From positions 62,001-126,000 of the forward strand of contig JAJECS010000013.1 of assembly GCA_022821905.1 (NCBI GenBank): a stretch of DNA of 64,000 bases, read 5' to 3'. A model generated the notes under the pieces. The model was not told where the DNA came from, searched no databases, and saw nothing but the letters and a program-made list of their open reading frames with translations. Source of the stretch: Chloroflexota bacterium. GTDB taxonomy: Bacteria; Chloroflexota; UBA11872. The translations under genes were made by a program, and so were the position numbers. Below are positions 53,075-61,383 of the stretch, piece by piece. Position 1 is the stretch's first letter, and each line of letters begins with the position of its first letter.

Positions 53075-55870
53075 CTAGGCCCTGGCGCTGGTGAGCGATC
53101 GCGACTGGCGGCTCGGTTGGGCTTCCAGCACCTCGATCTTGCAGGCGCAGATCTTGTATTCGGGAATCTTGGAAATTGGGTCGAGGGCGTTGATGGTGAG
53201 CAGGTTGGCGGCGGCTTCGACGAAATGCCAACCCATGTAGACCGTGCCGGGCGGGACGCGGCGGGTGATCCAGGCGCGGGCCTCGAGGCTGCCGCGGCGG
53301 CTGCTGACGCGCACCAGCCCACTCTTGGGAATGCCGAGCCGGTCGGCGTCCTCGGGCGACACCTCCACCAGCGGCTCGGGATAGGCATCGTCGAGTCGCG
53401 ACCGGCGGCTGACCGAGCCGGTGTGCCAGTGGTAGAGCACCCGACCGGTGTTGAAGATGAAGGGATACTCCGCGTCGGGAATCTCCACGTTTTCGGTCCA
53501 GTCGACCGGCGTCATGGTGGCTCTGCCGTCACTGGTCGGGAAGCGGTCGCCGAAGAGCCACAGCGCACCGGGATCGTTGGCGTCGTAGCACGGCCAGCGG
53601 AGGCCCCCCTCGCGGTCGAGCCGGGCGTGGCTGAGCCCGGCGTGGCTGGGCGTGAGCCGCGCGATCTCGTCAAAGATCTCCGCCGGGGTGTTCAGGCGAG
53701 GGTCGTAGCCCATCCGCCGTGAGAGGTCCAGGACGATTTCCCAGTCCTGCCGGGCTTCGCCGGGCGGGTCCAGGATGGACCGGACGCGTTGCACGCGGCG
53801 ATCAGTGTTGGTGAAGGTGCCGTCCTTCTCGGCCCAGCTGGCGGCCGGCAGCACGACGTCGGCGATCTGCGCCGTTTCGGTCATGAAGATGTCCTGCACG
53901 GCCAGAAAGTCGATGTGGTTGAAATGCTCGCGAGCGGCGTTGAGGTCGGGGTCCGACATGAGCGGGTTTTCGCCCATGATGAACATGGCCCGCAGATCGC
54001 CGCGCCCCACGGCATCGGCGATCTCCATGGTCGTGAGCCCCTGGGCGGCGGGCAGCGCCACGCCCCAGGCCTTCTCGAAGACGCCGCGGATTCGCGCGTC
54101 CTCGACCGAGCGGTAGTCGGTGAGATACATGGGAATGGCGCCCACGTCGCTGGTGCCTTGGACGTTGTTCTGGCCGCGCAGGGGATTGAGGCCGGTGCCG
54201 CGCCGGCCCACGTTGCCGGTGGCCAGGGCGAGATTGATGAGCGTGAGGCAAGCGTCGGTGCCGTGCGTCTGCTCGGAGATGCCCACGCCCCAGTAGAAGG
54301 CCGACTTTCCGGCTTCGCCGATGATTCGGGCGGCCCGCTCGATGTCCGCCGCCGGAATGCCGGTGAGGGCCTCCTGCCGCTCGGGCGTCCACTCACGGAC
54401 CGACTCGGCGACGGCCTCGAAGTCGTTCACGCGCGCGGCGATGAACTCCTCGTCCACGAGTCCGTCGCGGATCACGACGTGCAGCAGGGCGTTGTACATG
54501 GGCACGTCGGTGCCGGTGCGGAACTGCAGGTGCACGTCGGCCCAGCGGGTGAGCTCGATGGCGCGCGGGTCGGCCACGATGAGCCGGGCCCCGTCACGCA
54601 CGGCGGCCTTCATCTTGAGGGCCGTGATGGGGTGAGTCTCGGTGGTGTTCGAACCCGTGACGAAGATCACGTCGTTTTCAGCGATCTCATCGAGCGAATT
54701 GGTGAAGGCACCGGTGCCCATGGCCAAGTCGAGCGCCGCGACCGACGAGGCGTGGCAGAGCCGGGTGCAGTTGTCGATGTTGTTGGTTTGCAGGGCCGCG
54801 CGGGTGAACTTCTGGAGCAGGTAGTTCTCCTCGTTGGTGCACTTGGACGACGCATAGACCGCCACCGAGTCGGGGCCATTCGAGTCGCGGTGGTGCGCCA
54901 GCCGCTGCGCAGTCAGATCGAGGGCCTCGTCCCAGCTCGCGCGCCGCCAGCGGCCCTCGCCGCGGGCGCCGACTCGAATGAGGGGATGCGTGAGACGGTC
55001 TTCATGCTGCGCGTAGTCCCAGCCGTAGCGGCCCTTGACGCAGAGCCAGCCCTGGTTGACCGGGTGATCGTCGGGCGAGTCCACGTGGGTGATAGCTCCA
55101 TCGCGGACGTGCGCCGTGAGCCCGCAGCCGACGCCGCAGAATGAGCAGGTGGTCTCAACGACGCGGTCGTCGGTGAGTAGGCCGCGCCTTTCGGCTTCCC
55201 AGTGAGCGCGCCCCTTGAGCGCGCCGCTGGGGCACACCTGCACGCAGTTGCCGCAGTAGACGCAGGTGGTGTCCATCATGCCGTCGTACTCGGACGTGCC
55301 CACGCGGACCTCGAACCCGCGCTCCGCCGGCTCGATGGCGAAGGTGAACTGCACCTGGTCGCCGCAGACGTCGACGCAGCGCCAGCACATGACGCACTTG
55401 TTGTAGTCGCGGATGTAGTAGGGGTTGTCGACGTAGATGGGAAACGGCTCGCGCTCGGCGGCGGTGCCGACCGCGAGGCCATACTCGGCACAGAGGTCCT
55501 CCAGCTCGGGCGCTTCGCTCAGATCGACGCCGCCGAGGAGCAGGCGCAACGACCCGCGGCGCGACGCGAGCACGTTGTGGCTCTGCGTGTAGACGACCTG
55601 GCCGGGTTCGGCCTTGGCGCGGCACGACGGCAACAGCTTGGACGCCTGGCGGTCGGGAGCGCCGGGCGGCGGTTCGGCGTCGGCGCCGTCGGGGCTGAGC
55701 GATTGCTCCACCACGCACAGGCGGCAGTTGGCCGAGGCCGCCATGTTGGGGTGAAAGCAGAGCGTGGGGACCTCGGCGCCGGCCGCGGATGCCGCATCCA
55801 GCAGCGTCGCGCCAGGCGAAACCGACACAGGTCGCCCGTCGATCGTGAGGCTTATGTCCTCGACCAGCAC
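53075..55870 (-). CDS. Formate dehydrogenase-like molybdopterin oxidoreductase, alpha subunit
   Basis: 931 residues from GTG 55870 (GGGAG eight bases upstream; a TTG 27 bases earlier is weaker). The order of domains is that of cytosolic FdhA/FdsA: an N-terminal [2Fe-2S] domain (VPTLCFHPNMAASANCRLCV, LLPSCRAKAEPG), His-Cys and two [4Fe-4S] clusters (CVMCWRCVDVCGD; CVYCGNCVQVCPSGALKG), a fourth cluster (CSFCGVGCGL, WLCVKGRYGWD), then the Mo-bisMGD domain. NNIDNCTRLCHASSVAALDL carries Cys at the selenocysteine position of E. coli FdhF. It ends with the MopB-CT domain. No fdhD or NADH-binding beta subunit is in the window, so the electron partner is open. Confidence 0.92.
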   Translation of the reverse strand: MLVEDISLTIDGRPVSVSPGATLLDAASAAGAEVPTLCFHPNMAASANCRLCVVEQSLSPDGADAEPPPGAPDRQASKLLPSCRAKAEPGQVVYTQSHNVLASRRGSLRLLLGGVDLSEAPELEDLCAEYGLAVGTAAEREPFPIYVDNPYYIRDYNKCVMCWRCVDVCGDQVQFTFAIEPAERGFEVRVGTSEYDGMMDTTCVYCGNCVQVCPSGALKGRAHWEAERRGLLTDDRVVETTCSFCGVGCGLTAHVRDGAITHVDSPDDHPVNQGWLCVKGRYGWDYAQHEDRLTHPLIRVGARGEGRWRRASWDEALDLTAQRLAHHRDSNGPDSVAVYASSKCTNEENYLLQKFTRAALQTNNIDNCTRLCHASSVAALDLAMGTGAFTNSLDEIAENDVIFVTGSNTTETHPITALKMKAAVRDGARLIVADPRAIELTRWADVHLQFRTGTDVPMYNALLHVVIRDGLVDEEFIAARVNDFEAVAESVREWTPERQEALTGIPAADIERAARIIGEAGKSAFYWGVGISEQTHGTDACLTLINLALATGNVGRRGTGLNPLRGQNNVQGTSDVGAIPMYLTDYRSVEDARIRGVFEKAWGVALPAAQGLTTMEIADAVGRGDLRAMFIMGENPLMSDPDLNAAREHFNHIDFLAVQDIFMTETAQIADVVLPAASWAEKDGTFTNTDRRVQRVRSILDPPGEARQDWEIVLDLSRRMGYDPRLNTPAEIFDEIARLTPSHAGLSHARLDREGGLRWPCYDANDPGALWLFGDRFPTSDGRATMTPVDWTENVEIPDAEYPFIFNTGRVLYHWHTGSVSRRSRLDDAYPEPLVEVSPEDADRLGIPKSGLVRVSSRRGSLEARAWITRRVPPGTVYMGWHFVEAAANLLTINALDPISKIPEYKICACKIEVLEAQPSRQSRSLTSARA

Positions 55871-55922
55871 TGCCAATCTCCCGCACCCCTGTAACAACAG
55901 ATTACGCCAGGAAAGGCGATGG

Positions 55923-56174
55923 TCACTGCTTGCGGGGCGGTGGTCCTTCGGGCGGCTCTCGAAAGAGGAGCCGGAAGACGTATGCCAACCAGGCGAGAGA
56001 GACCAGGATCACGGGCGGAACGAGCACGGCAAGCAGCAGGCCGGCGTCGACGGTCGCCACGCCGCCGGCGTCGGGCGCGGCGCCTGAAGGACCTGCGCAC
56101 GTGGCCCCCATCAGCACGGTGAGCAGAAGCGCGGCGAGTGCCGCGGACGCCCGCACCGAGGAGGAACCCGCCAC
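55923..56174 (-). CDS. Small membrane protein upstream of the formate dehydrogenase gene
   Basis: 83 residues from GTG 56174, which comes one base after the stop of the previous gene (TAG C GTG), implying coupling. Two hydrophobic segments are seen: ASAALAALLLTVLMGATCA (signal or helix) and GLLLAVLVPPVILVSLAWLAYVF, followed by a basic Pro-rich cytoplasmic tail (REPPEGPPPRKQ). I do not recognise a family. Position and tight spacing suggest it goes with the formate dehydrogenase-like gene, perhaps as an anchor or assembly part. Confidence 0.55.
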   Translation of the reverse strand: MAGSSSVRASAALAALLLTVLMGATCAGPSGAAPDAGGVATVDAGLLLAVLVPPVILVSLAWLAYVFRLLFREPPEGPPPRKQ

Positions 56175-56175
56175 G

Positions 56176-56640
56176 CTACGACCGTTGATCAGCCAGCCGC
56201 GCCAGGAGATTGGCGAGATGCCGCAGCGGGCCGCGGTCCATCGCGGCATCGAGCGCCAGCGAGACGATGGACACGCCGACGAGCGCCCATCCGAGCGGAT
56301 AGGACTCTGTGACGACGAACACCGCCCCTGCCAGCGCCACGGCGCCGGTCAAGGCGTCGGCGCGATCGAATGTCACCCGAGGCTCGGGCGCGCATGGGCG
56401 CTGCGTGGGCGCGACGAGCCACCGGTGCAGGGCGCGCGGCAGGCTGAGGCGCGGGCTCACCGATCCCGTCAACTGGACAAGCACGCCGATGAGCGTGAGC
56501 CACGGGGCGACCGCGGTGCTCGCCACGGCGATGCCGAGCGCATACCACGCCGCCAGCACGCCCTGGTGAAAGCGGCGCTCGGCGCGGTCGGCGGTCGCGA
56601 CGTGGCCAGACGCGTCGGGCGGCCGTCCGTCGGGGGTCAC
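56176..56640 (-). CDS. DUF4395-like small membrane protein
   Basis: 154 residues from GTG 56640 (ATG 56688 would add 16 residues and overlap the upstream gene). The pattern RRFHQGVLAAWYALGIAV, helices, SPRLSLPRALHRWLVAPTQR and a second hydrophobic half is like DUF4395 membrane proteins, which are often found beside thioredoxins or rhodaneses; the C-terminal Cys motif of that family is missing. Four helices are predicted. It sits between two other small membrane proteins in the FDH cluster. Confidence 0.55.
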   Translation of the reverse strand: MTPDGRPPDASGHVATADRAERRFHQGVLAAWYALGIAVASTAVAPWLTLIGVLVQLTGSVSPRLSLPRALHRWLVAPTQRPCAPEPRVTFDRADALTGAVALAGAVFVVTESYPLGWALVGVSIVSLALDAAMDRGPLRHLANLLARLADQRS

Positions 56641-56644
56641 GTCG

Positions 56645-56956
56645 TCATTCGCTCTGCTCGGCGTCGTCGGTTTCCGCCGCCGGCGCATGCCGCGGCACCG
56701 GCTGGGCCATGAAGTCGACGCTCGCCAGCAACACTAGCCAGGTGGTGAGGCGTACGATCCACACCGTGGAGCGTTTGTCGAGGTTGAGCCGTTCGCTCAA
56801 GGCCCGCCGCAGATACCGCCGCGCCGGCGCCAGCGCCAATAGGGTGAGCCCGAGGATGATGACGATTTGGACGACGCCGAGTAGCGTGAGGGTCTTTCCG
56901 TCGATTTCGGTGATTGGTGCGGTGAGCGCGTCCAAGTCTTGTTGCCAAAGGTCCAC
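56645..56956 (-). CDS. Truncated MscS-like transmembrane protein
   Basis: 103 residues from GTG 56956 (TTG 56962 possible). It reads like only the transmembrane entrance of an MscS-family channel: LTAPITEIDGKTLTLLGVVQ, then a helix IVIILGLTLLALAPARRYLR, the linker RRALSERLNLDKRSTVWIVR and a second helix LTTWLVLLASVDFMA, after which the gene stops. There is no pore helix (TM3) or cytoplasmic beta domain. The open frame extends further upstream through Arg/His-rich sequence that does not look coding. First gene of the minus-strand FDH cluster, divergent from the Lnt-like gene. Confidence 0.6.
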   Translation of the reverse strand: MDLWQQDLDALTAPITEIDGKTLTLLGVVQIVIILGLTLLALAPARRYLRRALSERLNLDKRSTVWIVRLTTWLVLLASVDFMAQPVPRHAPAAETDDAEQSE

Positions 56957-57022
56957 GAGCAACTTCCCACACGCTTGGCGTCCCGGTAGCCGACTCGAAT
57001 GGTAGCCGCTGCCGGACGGCAT

Positions 57023-58528
57023 ATGGCGCGGTGGGTCCCGCCGGCTCTGGCGGCCATCGCCTCGGGCGCGCTCTATGCCGCGAGCTTTCCGCCGCTCTCG
57101 TGGACGGCGCTCGGGTTCGTCGCCTGGGTGCCGCTGATGCTGGCGGTCCACGCGCTCGGTCGCTCGAATGCGGCGGCGCGCGTGCTGGCGGGACTCGGCT
57201 GCGGCACTCTCTTCGGTCTGCTGGCGCTGAGCATCGATCCGCCGGAGGTGATTACGGGCGCCGCGTGGGTTGGGGTGAGCGCGGCGGTGGCGGCGGCGTT
57301 CGGCCTCGTGGCGGGGCTGCTGGCCCTGCCGGTGCTGACGCCGCGCCTGCATGCGGCGCTGCGAGGCTGGGGAGTCGTGTGGCTGCCGGCGCTGGTGTGG
57401 GCGGGCGTCGAGTACCTGCGGCTGGTGACGACGGCCGGCCACCAGTGGGGCATGACCGCCACCGCGCAGATCGACGTGGCGCCCCTGCGGGCGTTCCTGC
57501 CATTGGCCGGCATGTGGCCGGTGCCGATCATCGTGATGGCCACCAACGGCGCCATCGTCGCGCTAATCCTGGTCGCGCGGGGACGATGGACTGGATCGCG
57601 GCGGGCGCTGGGCTGGACCGTGGGCGCGGTGGCCGGGGCCTGGGTCCTTGGCGGAATCCTGGCGCTGCTGCCGTCGCCGGCGCCAACCGGCACGCTGCGC
57701 GCCGCGGTGGTGCAGCCGGGCGAGCACGTGCCGGACCATCCGCTGACGCGGCCACTGATCGTTCGCCGGCAGTACGCCGAGCTCACCGAGGTCATCACGG
57801 CGCTGCATGGGCCGCCCACGGTCGCGGCGCAGGATGCGCAGCTGGTGGTGTGGCCCGAGGCGTCCGGCTGGGTGGATCCCCTGACGCCGACCGGGCAGGC
57901 GCTGGCGCGGCAGGTGGCCGACGTGGCGACGCGGTCGGGCGCGAAGATCGTGTGGCCCTATTTCATTCGAATCGACATCGATCACACCCGCAACGAAGCG
58001 GTGCTGGTCGGTCCGGATGGCCGGCTTTCGGCTCCGTCGACCAAGGCGCACCCGGTCTGGGTGATCGGCGAGCGCAGCATCACCGAAGGGCTGCACCCGG
58101 TCTATGCGGTCGACGGCGTGGCCGTTGCGCTGGCCCTGGGGCCGGACGGCAGCTACACGGACGCGCTGGCGCGATTGGCCCGGGACGGCGCCCAGGTGGT
58201 GGCGGTGCCGACGCACGATTGGGCCGCCTACGCCGGCACGCAGCTGGCGCACCTGCGGGTGCGAGCGGCGGAGCACCGTCTGGCGATTGTCAAAGCCGAT
58301 TGGCGCTACGGGTCGGCCATCGTTTCACCGGATGGGAGCATCGTCGCGGCCACGCCCCTCGCCACCCAGTTGGAAACCATGCTGGCTGCCGACGTGGCGG
58401 TCACGACGCCGGGATCCCCCTATAGCGTCAGCGGGGACTGGCTGGGGGTGGTGAGCCTCGTCGTGGCCGTGGGGGCGGTTGCGGCTGCGCTGGTCACGGG
58501 GCGCGTCGGTCGCCGGCGTTCGAGCTAG
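57023..58528 (+). CDS. Apolipoprotein N-acyltransferase-like protein lacking catalytic Cys
   Basis: 501 residues from ATG 57023 (ATG 56999 is an alternative). About seven N-terminal helices, with ASGALYAASFPPLSWTALGF as in Lnt, followed by a nitrilase-like domain. Glu is present in LVVWPEASGWVDP, Lys in SAPSTKAHPVWVIGERSI, but the segment normally ICYE reads GVAVALALGPDGSY, so the nucleophile Cys is gone. The end has AAEHRLAIVKADWRYGSAIV and a last helix. It is unlikely to acylate lipoproteins by the known mechanism. A real Lnt may be elsewhere, or the protein has a new role. Confidence 0.8.
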   Translation: MARWVPPALAAIASGALYAASFPPLSWTALGFVAWVPLMLAVHALGRSNAAARVLAGLGCGTLFGLLALSIDPPEVITGAAWVGVSAAVAAAFGLVAGLLALPVLTPRLHAALRGWGVVWLPALVWAGVEYLRLVTTAGHQWGMTATAQIDVAPLRAFLPLAGMWPVPIIVMATNGAIVALILVARGRWTGSRRALGWTVGAVAGAWVLGGILALLPSPAPTGTLRAAVVQPGEHVPDHPLTRPLIVRRQYAELTEVITALHGPPTVAAQDAQLVVWPEASGWVDPLTPTGQALARQVADVATRSGAKIVWPYFIRIDIDHTRNEAVLVGPDGRLSAPSTKAHPVWVIGERSITEGLHPVYAVDGVAVALALGPDGSYTDALARLARDGAQVVAVPTHDWAAYAGTQLAHLRVRAAEHRLAIVKADWRYGSAIVSPDGSIVAATPLATQLETMLAADVAVTTPGSPYSVSGDWLGVVSLVVAVGAVAAALVTGRVGRRRSS

Positions 58529-59262
58529 CGCCGCGCCGGGATGGCGCCGGCGCCGCCGGAGAAGGCGCTCAGGGCGACCGCCGCGAGGATCACGGTCACC
58601 ACCACGGGGTGCCAGCCGAGCGTCTCGAGGGTGGCGGTGTAGACGGCGGCCGCGTGCAGCAGCCCGGCGCTCATCAGGTAGACGCCCAGGCGATCGGTCA
58701 GCCAGCCCTTGGCGAGCAGATAAGCCGTGCCCAGGTGAAGGCCGATCCAGAGCCACTGCTGGACGATCGGAAAGACCAGGTCGCCGCCCACCGGGAGTTG
58801 CTGGATGGCGGGCGAGAGCGAGGCATTGGCGCCAAACAGGGCGAAGCCGAGCGCGGGCGCCGCGGCGGCCGTGGTGACCGCGCGCGGCTCACGCGAGTAG
58901 GCCATCGCGAAGAGCACCACAAGCATGAGGACCAGCTTGACCATCTCCTGGGCATAACCGGCGATCAGCGCTTCGACGACGCCGGTGAGCGGCCGGGCGT
59001 CGTCAACGCGAGCGGGGTCGATGTTCTGCGTGATGAGGTCCATCACGGCGACCGTGGGCTCACCGCGCACCCACACCTGGGCGACGGCGTAAACGGCGGC
59101 TCCGGCAACGAACCCGAACCACGCCGCCGGGCGGTCCGGCGCCAGCGGCGGTCCGAGCCTCGACCAAAAGAGGCCGAAGGCCAGCACGGCCACCACGGCC
59201 ACGGGATGGGGCAGGAAGAAATAGGGCGCGAGCACGGCTTGCTGCTCGGTGAGCCACTCCAT
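58525..59262 (-). CDS. Polytopic membrane protein, PrsW/YhfC-like
   Basis: 245 residues with about eight helices. The segment IAGYAQEMVKLVLMLVVLFA and the later GLHLGTAYLLAKGWLTDRLG and GLLHAAAVYT are reminiscent of PrsW/YhfC intramembrane proteins, where an E-E-x-x-K motif is found; here it is Q-E-x-x-K. The assignment is tentative. The TAG stop codon shares the palindrome CTAG with the TAG of the convergent Lnt-like gene. Function unknown. Confidence 0.55.
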   Translation of the reverse strand: MEWLTEQQAVLAPYFFLPHPVAVVAVLAFGLFWSRLGPPLAPDRPAAWFGFVAGAAVYAVAQVWVRGEPTVAVMDLITQNIDPARVDDARPLTGVVEALIAGYAQEMVKLVLMLVVLFAMAYSREPRAVTTAAAAPALGFALFGANASLSPAIQQLPVGGDLVFPIVQQWLWIGLHLGTAYLLAKGWLTDRLGVYLMSAGLLHAAAVYTATLETLGWHPVVVTVILAAVALSAFSGGAGAIPARR

Positions 59263-59392
59263 GCGCTAGCTAGCGGGGGCGGCGATCCGCCGGATGCTTG
59301 GTACCATGGCGGGGATTGGCGGGTGCGGCGGTCGAGCGGTTGCCGTGCCCGCGCGACTGTTTACAACGCAAGCGAACGGGTGCGCCTTTCGC

Positions 59393-59476
59393 GGGTCGGT
59401 GGGTGAGCGGCTAATACCACCGGACTGTAAATCCGGCGCCTTTACGGCTACGTAGGTTCGAATCCTACCCGGCCCA
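59393..59476 (+). tRNA. tRNA-Tyr (GTA)
   Basis: Acceptor stem GGGTCGG/CCGGCCC (one G-T pair), anticodon arm CCGGA-CTGTAAA-TCCGG giving anticodon GTA, a long class II variable arm (CGCCTTTACGGCTAC region) and T-arm GTAGG-TTCGAAT-CCTAC. Discriminator A76-type (A) fits Tyr. The 3' CCA is not fully encoded (CCG follows). Confidence 0.95.
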
Positions 59477-59525
59477 CCGCCACCGTGGCGTCGGATACCA
59501 TGGTCGGCGGCGCGCCCGCAACGCT

Positions 59526-59602
59526 GGTCCCGTGGTGCAGTGGCCTAGCATATCTCCCTGTCAAGGAGAAGATCGCCGGTTCGAATCCGGTCGGGACCGC
59601 CA
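59526..59602 (+). tRNA. tRNA-Asp (GTC)
   Basis: Acceptor GGTCCCG/CGGGACC, anticodon loop CTGTCAA with anticodon GTC, T-loop TTCGAAT, discriminator G (as for Asp), and an encoded CCA at 59600-59602. Confidence 0.95.
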
Positions 59603-59627
59603 CATATGCCCGTTGCGGGCCTGCCAT

Positions 59628-59703
59628 GGGCCCATAGCTCAGCGGTCAGAGCAGCCGGCTCATAACCGGCCAGTCCCTGGTTCGAATCCAGGTGGGCCCA
59701 CCA
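59628..59703 (+). tRNA. tRNA-Met or tRNA-Ile2 (CAT)
   Basis: Acceptor GGGCCCA/TGGGCCC, D-arm with AGCTCAGCGGTCAGAGC, anticodon arm GCCGG-CTCATAA-CCGGC, T-arm CCTGG-TTCGAAT-CCAGG, discriminator A and encoded CCA. The G1-C72 pair rules out the bacterial initiator. Elongator Met and lysidine-modified Ile cannot be told apart by sequence alone. Its 3' 60 bp are repeated with four changes at 62492. Confidence 0.93.
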
Positions 59704-59842
59704 GTTGCTCGCTGAGGGTTGCGGGGACTCGAGCTCTCGAGCCGTGGCGTAAGGCTATTTCTGCCGACGGCAATGGCCGCTCTCGTCGGCCGCCGTTCTC
59801 GACCTATTCAGGTGCGAGGGGGCGCCAGGTGGGGCTAGGACG

Positions 59843-60244
59843 TCACTCCTCGGCGTAACCCATGATCAGGTCGCGCAGGGTCACCCGACCGAGCGCATTC
59901 CGCTGGCGGTCGACAACCACAGCACGTGATCGATCGAAGCGTACGAGCAGGCGCACCGCGTACTTAGCGAGCATGTCATCCGGCATCATCAACAGCGGTT
60001 TGGACATGATCTCGTAGACGTTAACCCGCTTGGGAGAGCGGTTGTTCGCGATCACTTCGCGCGCAATGTCACCGACCGTTATTACCCCCAGCTCGTCGTC
60101 ACTGTTACGTCGGTTGACGACCAGAGAGTCGACCTCGTGCCGCTTCATCAACGCCATCGCCTGGGCCACGGTCGCGAGCCCATCAATCGTGTGCATCTCC
60201 GTGACCATGAGATCTCTTACCCGTAGGGAGACTTCCTCTGTCAT
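59843..60244 (-). CDS. CBS-domain pair protein
   Basis: 133 residues made of two CBS motifs: VRDLMVTEMHTIDGLATVAQ to LGVITVGDIAREV, and VYEIMSKPLLMMPDDMLAK to LGRVTLRDLIMGYAE. Bateman modules sense adenine nucleotides or related ligands. It starts ATG 60244, overlapping the stop of the PII-like gene (ATGA), and is the last gene of a four-gene operon with two DUF1538 transport-like proteins, so a role in gating or signalling for these is inferred. Confidence 0.9.
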   Translation of the reverse strand: MTEEVSLRVRDLMVTEMHTIDGLATVAQAMALMKRHEVDSLVVNRRNSDDELGVITVGDIAREVIANNRSPKRVNVYEIMSKPLLMMPDDMLAKYAVRLLVRFDRSRAVVVDRQRNALGRVTLRDLIMGYAEE

Positions 60245-60591
60245 ATCTCGGCCTCCACCTTCTCCAGGATCGTGGGCAATTGCGTCGCCAGACCCACCGC
60301 ATCCTCAATCGGCACCTGGAAGGCGATGCCGGCGCCTGGCTCGGAATCCAAACGTCCTGCGTCGCGGATACGCTCCAGGATTTCGCGCGAACGCGTGTCG
60401 ACCACGAGGAACAGCACGACGTCGCGCTTGGCGGACAGGTCGAGGCCGAAGAAAGTCTTTTCGGGCCTGAGGCCGCCGCCCCTTACGCTGGTAATGATCG
60501 TGTCGCCGGTTGCACCGGCTGATCGCGCCGCTTCCACCACTGCGTCAGTCTTATCGTCGCTCACCAGGGCGACAATTAACTTTAGCTTCAC
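60241..60591 (-). CDS. PII-like signalling protein
   Basis: 116 residues with the ferredoxin-like fold and C-terminal signature of the PII superfamily (PGAGIAFQVPIEDAVGL, compare GDGKIFVLPVEDAVRI of GlnB). The T-loop region (VRGGGLRPEKTFFGLDLSAK) is unlike classical GlnB and lacks the uridylylated Tyr, so it is a PII-like variant of the kind that controls neighbouring transporters. It starts at GTG 60591, three bases after the second DUF1538 gene, and overlaps the CBS gene by 4 bp. Ligand unknown. Confidence 0.82.
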   Translation of the reverse strand: MKLKLIVALVSDDKTDAVVEAARSAGATGDTIITSVRGGGLRPEKTFFGLDLSAKRDVVLFLVVDTRSREILERIRDAGRLDSEPGAGIAFQVPIEDAVGLATQLPTILEKVEAEI

Positions 60592-60594
60592 CGC

Positions 60595-61383
60595 TCAATC
60601 CTCCTCACGAAGTTTCGACTTTCGCCTGCGGCTCAGCCACGACGCAACCATAGCGTATCCCAGGACGGACATGATTGGGAAGACGCTGGCGAAAGCGATG
60701 AGTCCAAAACCATCTATCAGCGGACTTCGACCAGGAACATTCGAGGCAAGACCCAACCCGAGTGCCGCAACCACAGGCACGGTGACGGTCGACGTGGTGA
60801 CGCCGCCGCTGTCGTAGGCAAGCGGGACGATGGTCTTGCTGGACCGGAACGTTTGCACCATCACCACGACGTAGGCGGCAATGATGTACCACGGCAAGGG
60901 TGTGCCGGTGACGATGCGAAGGCAACCCAGCGCCACACCAACGGCCACGCCGAAAGCCACGGCTAACCTGAGTCCCCAGGCGTGAACCGCGCCGCCAGAC
61001 ACCTCGCGGGCCTTCAGCGCCACCGCAACGAGCGAGGGCTCAGCCACCGTCGTTGCGAAGCCGATGGCGGCGGCAAACGCGTAGATCGGCAGGTAATCCT
61101 GCCAGTCCACGCCGTCGCTCAGCCTCTCTACCCCGATGGTCTCCGGCGCGGTGAGTTGCCGCGCCATCGTGCTGCCGATTGGAAATAGCGCGTTCTCCAA
61201 ACCTATGAGAAACAGGGTAAGCCCCAACAGTACCAAGATGGAACCGGTTGCAATCTGCCGCAGGTTGGCCGGCTTGCGGCGCAGAACCGCGACCTGGAAC
61301 ACAAGGAGAATCACGACGATGGGCACAACGTCGAGAGCCGTTGACAGCATCGCGTCGGCGAACGTGCGCGCGAAGTCGCCCAT
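60595..61383 (-). CDS. DUF1538 membrane protein B
   Basis: 262 residues with about seven helices. Two family motifs are plain: GFATTVAEPSLVAVALKA in the first half and [20 protein letters not shown] followed by [20 protein letters not shown] in the second. DUF1538 pairs (UmpA/UmpB in Halomonas) have been reported as a two-component Na+(Li+,K+)/H+ antiporter, as far as I recall. Its ATG is shared by one base with the stop of the first DUF1538 gene (TAATG). It ends in a basic tail. It probably forms a heteromeric carrier with protein A. Confidence 0.87.
   Translation of the reverse strand: MGDFARTFADAMLSTALDVVPIVVILLVFQVAVLRRKPANLRQIATGSILVLLGLTLFLIGLENALFPIGSTMARQLTAPETIGVERLSDGVDWQDYLPIYAFAAAIGFATTVAEPSLVAVALKAREVSGGAVHAWGLRLAVAFGVAVGVALGCLRIVTGTPLPWYIIAAYVVVMVQTFRSSKTIVPLAYDSGGVTTSTVTVPVVAALGLGLASNVPGRSPLIDGFGLIAFASVFPIMSVLGYAMVASWLSRRRKSKLREED

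Noticed and set aside
59532-59858. Plus-strand frame across the tRNA-Asp and tRNA-Met genes
   Set aside because: The peptide is a translation of tRNA sequence (PVPGSNPGGPT) and not a real protein.
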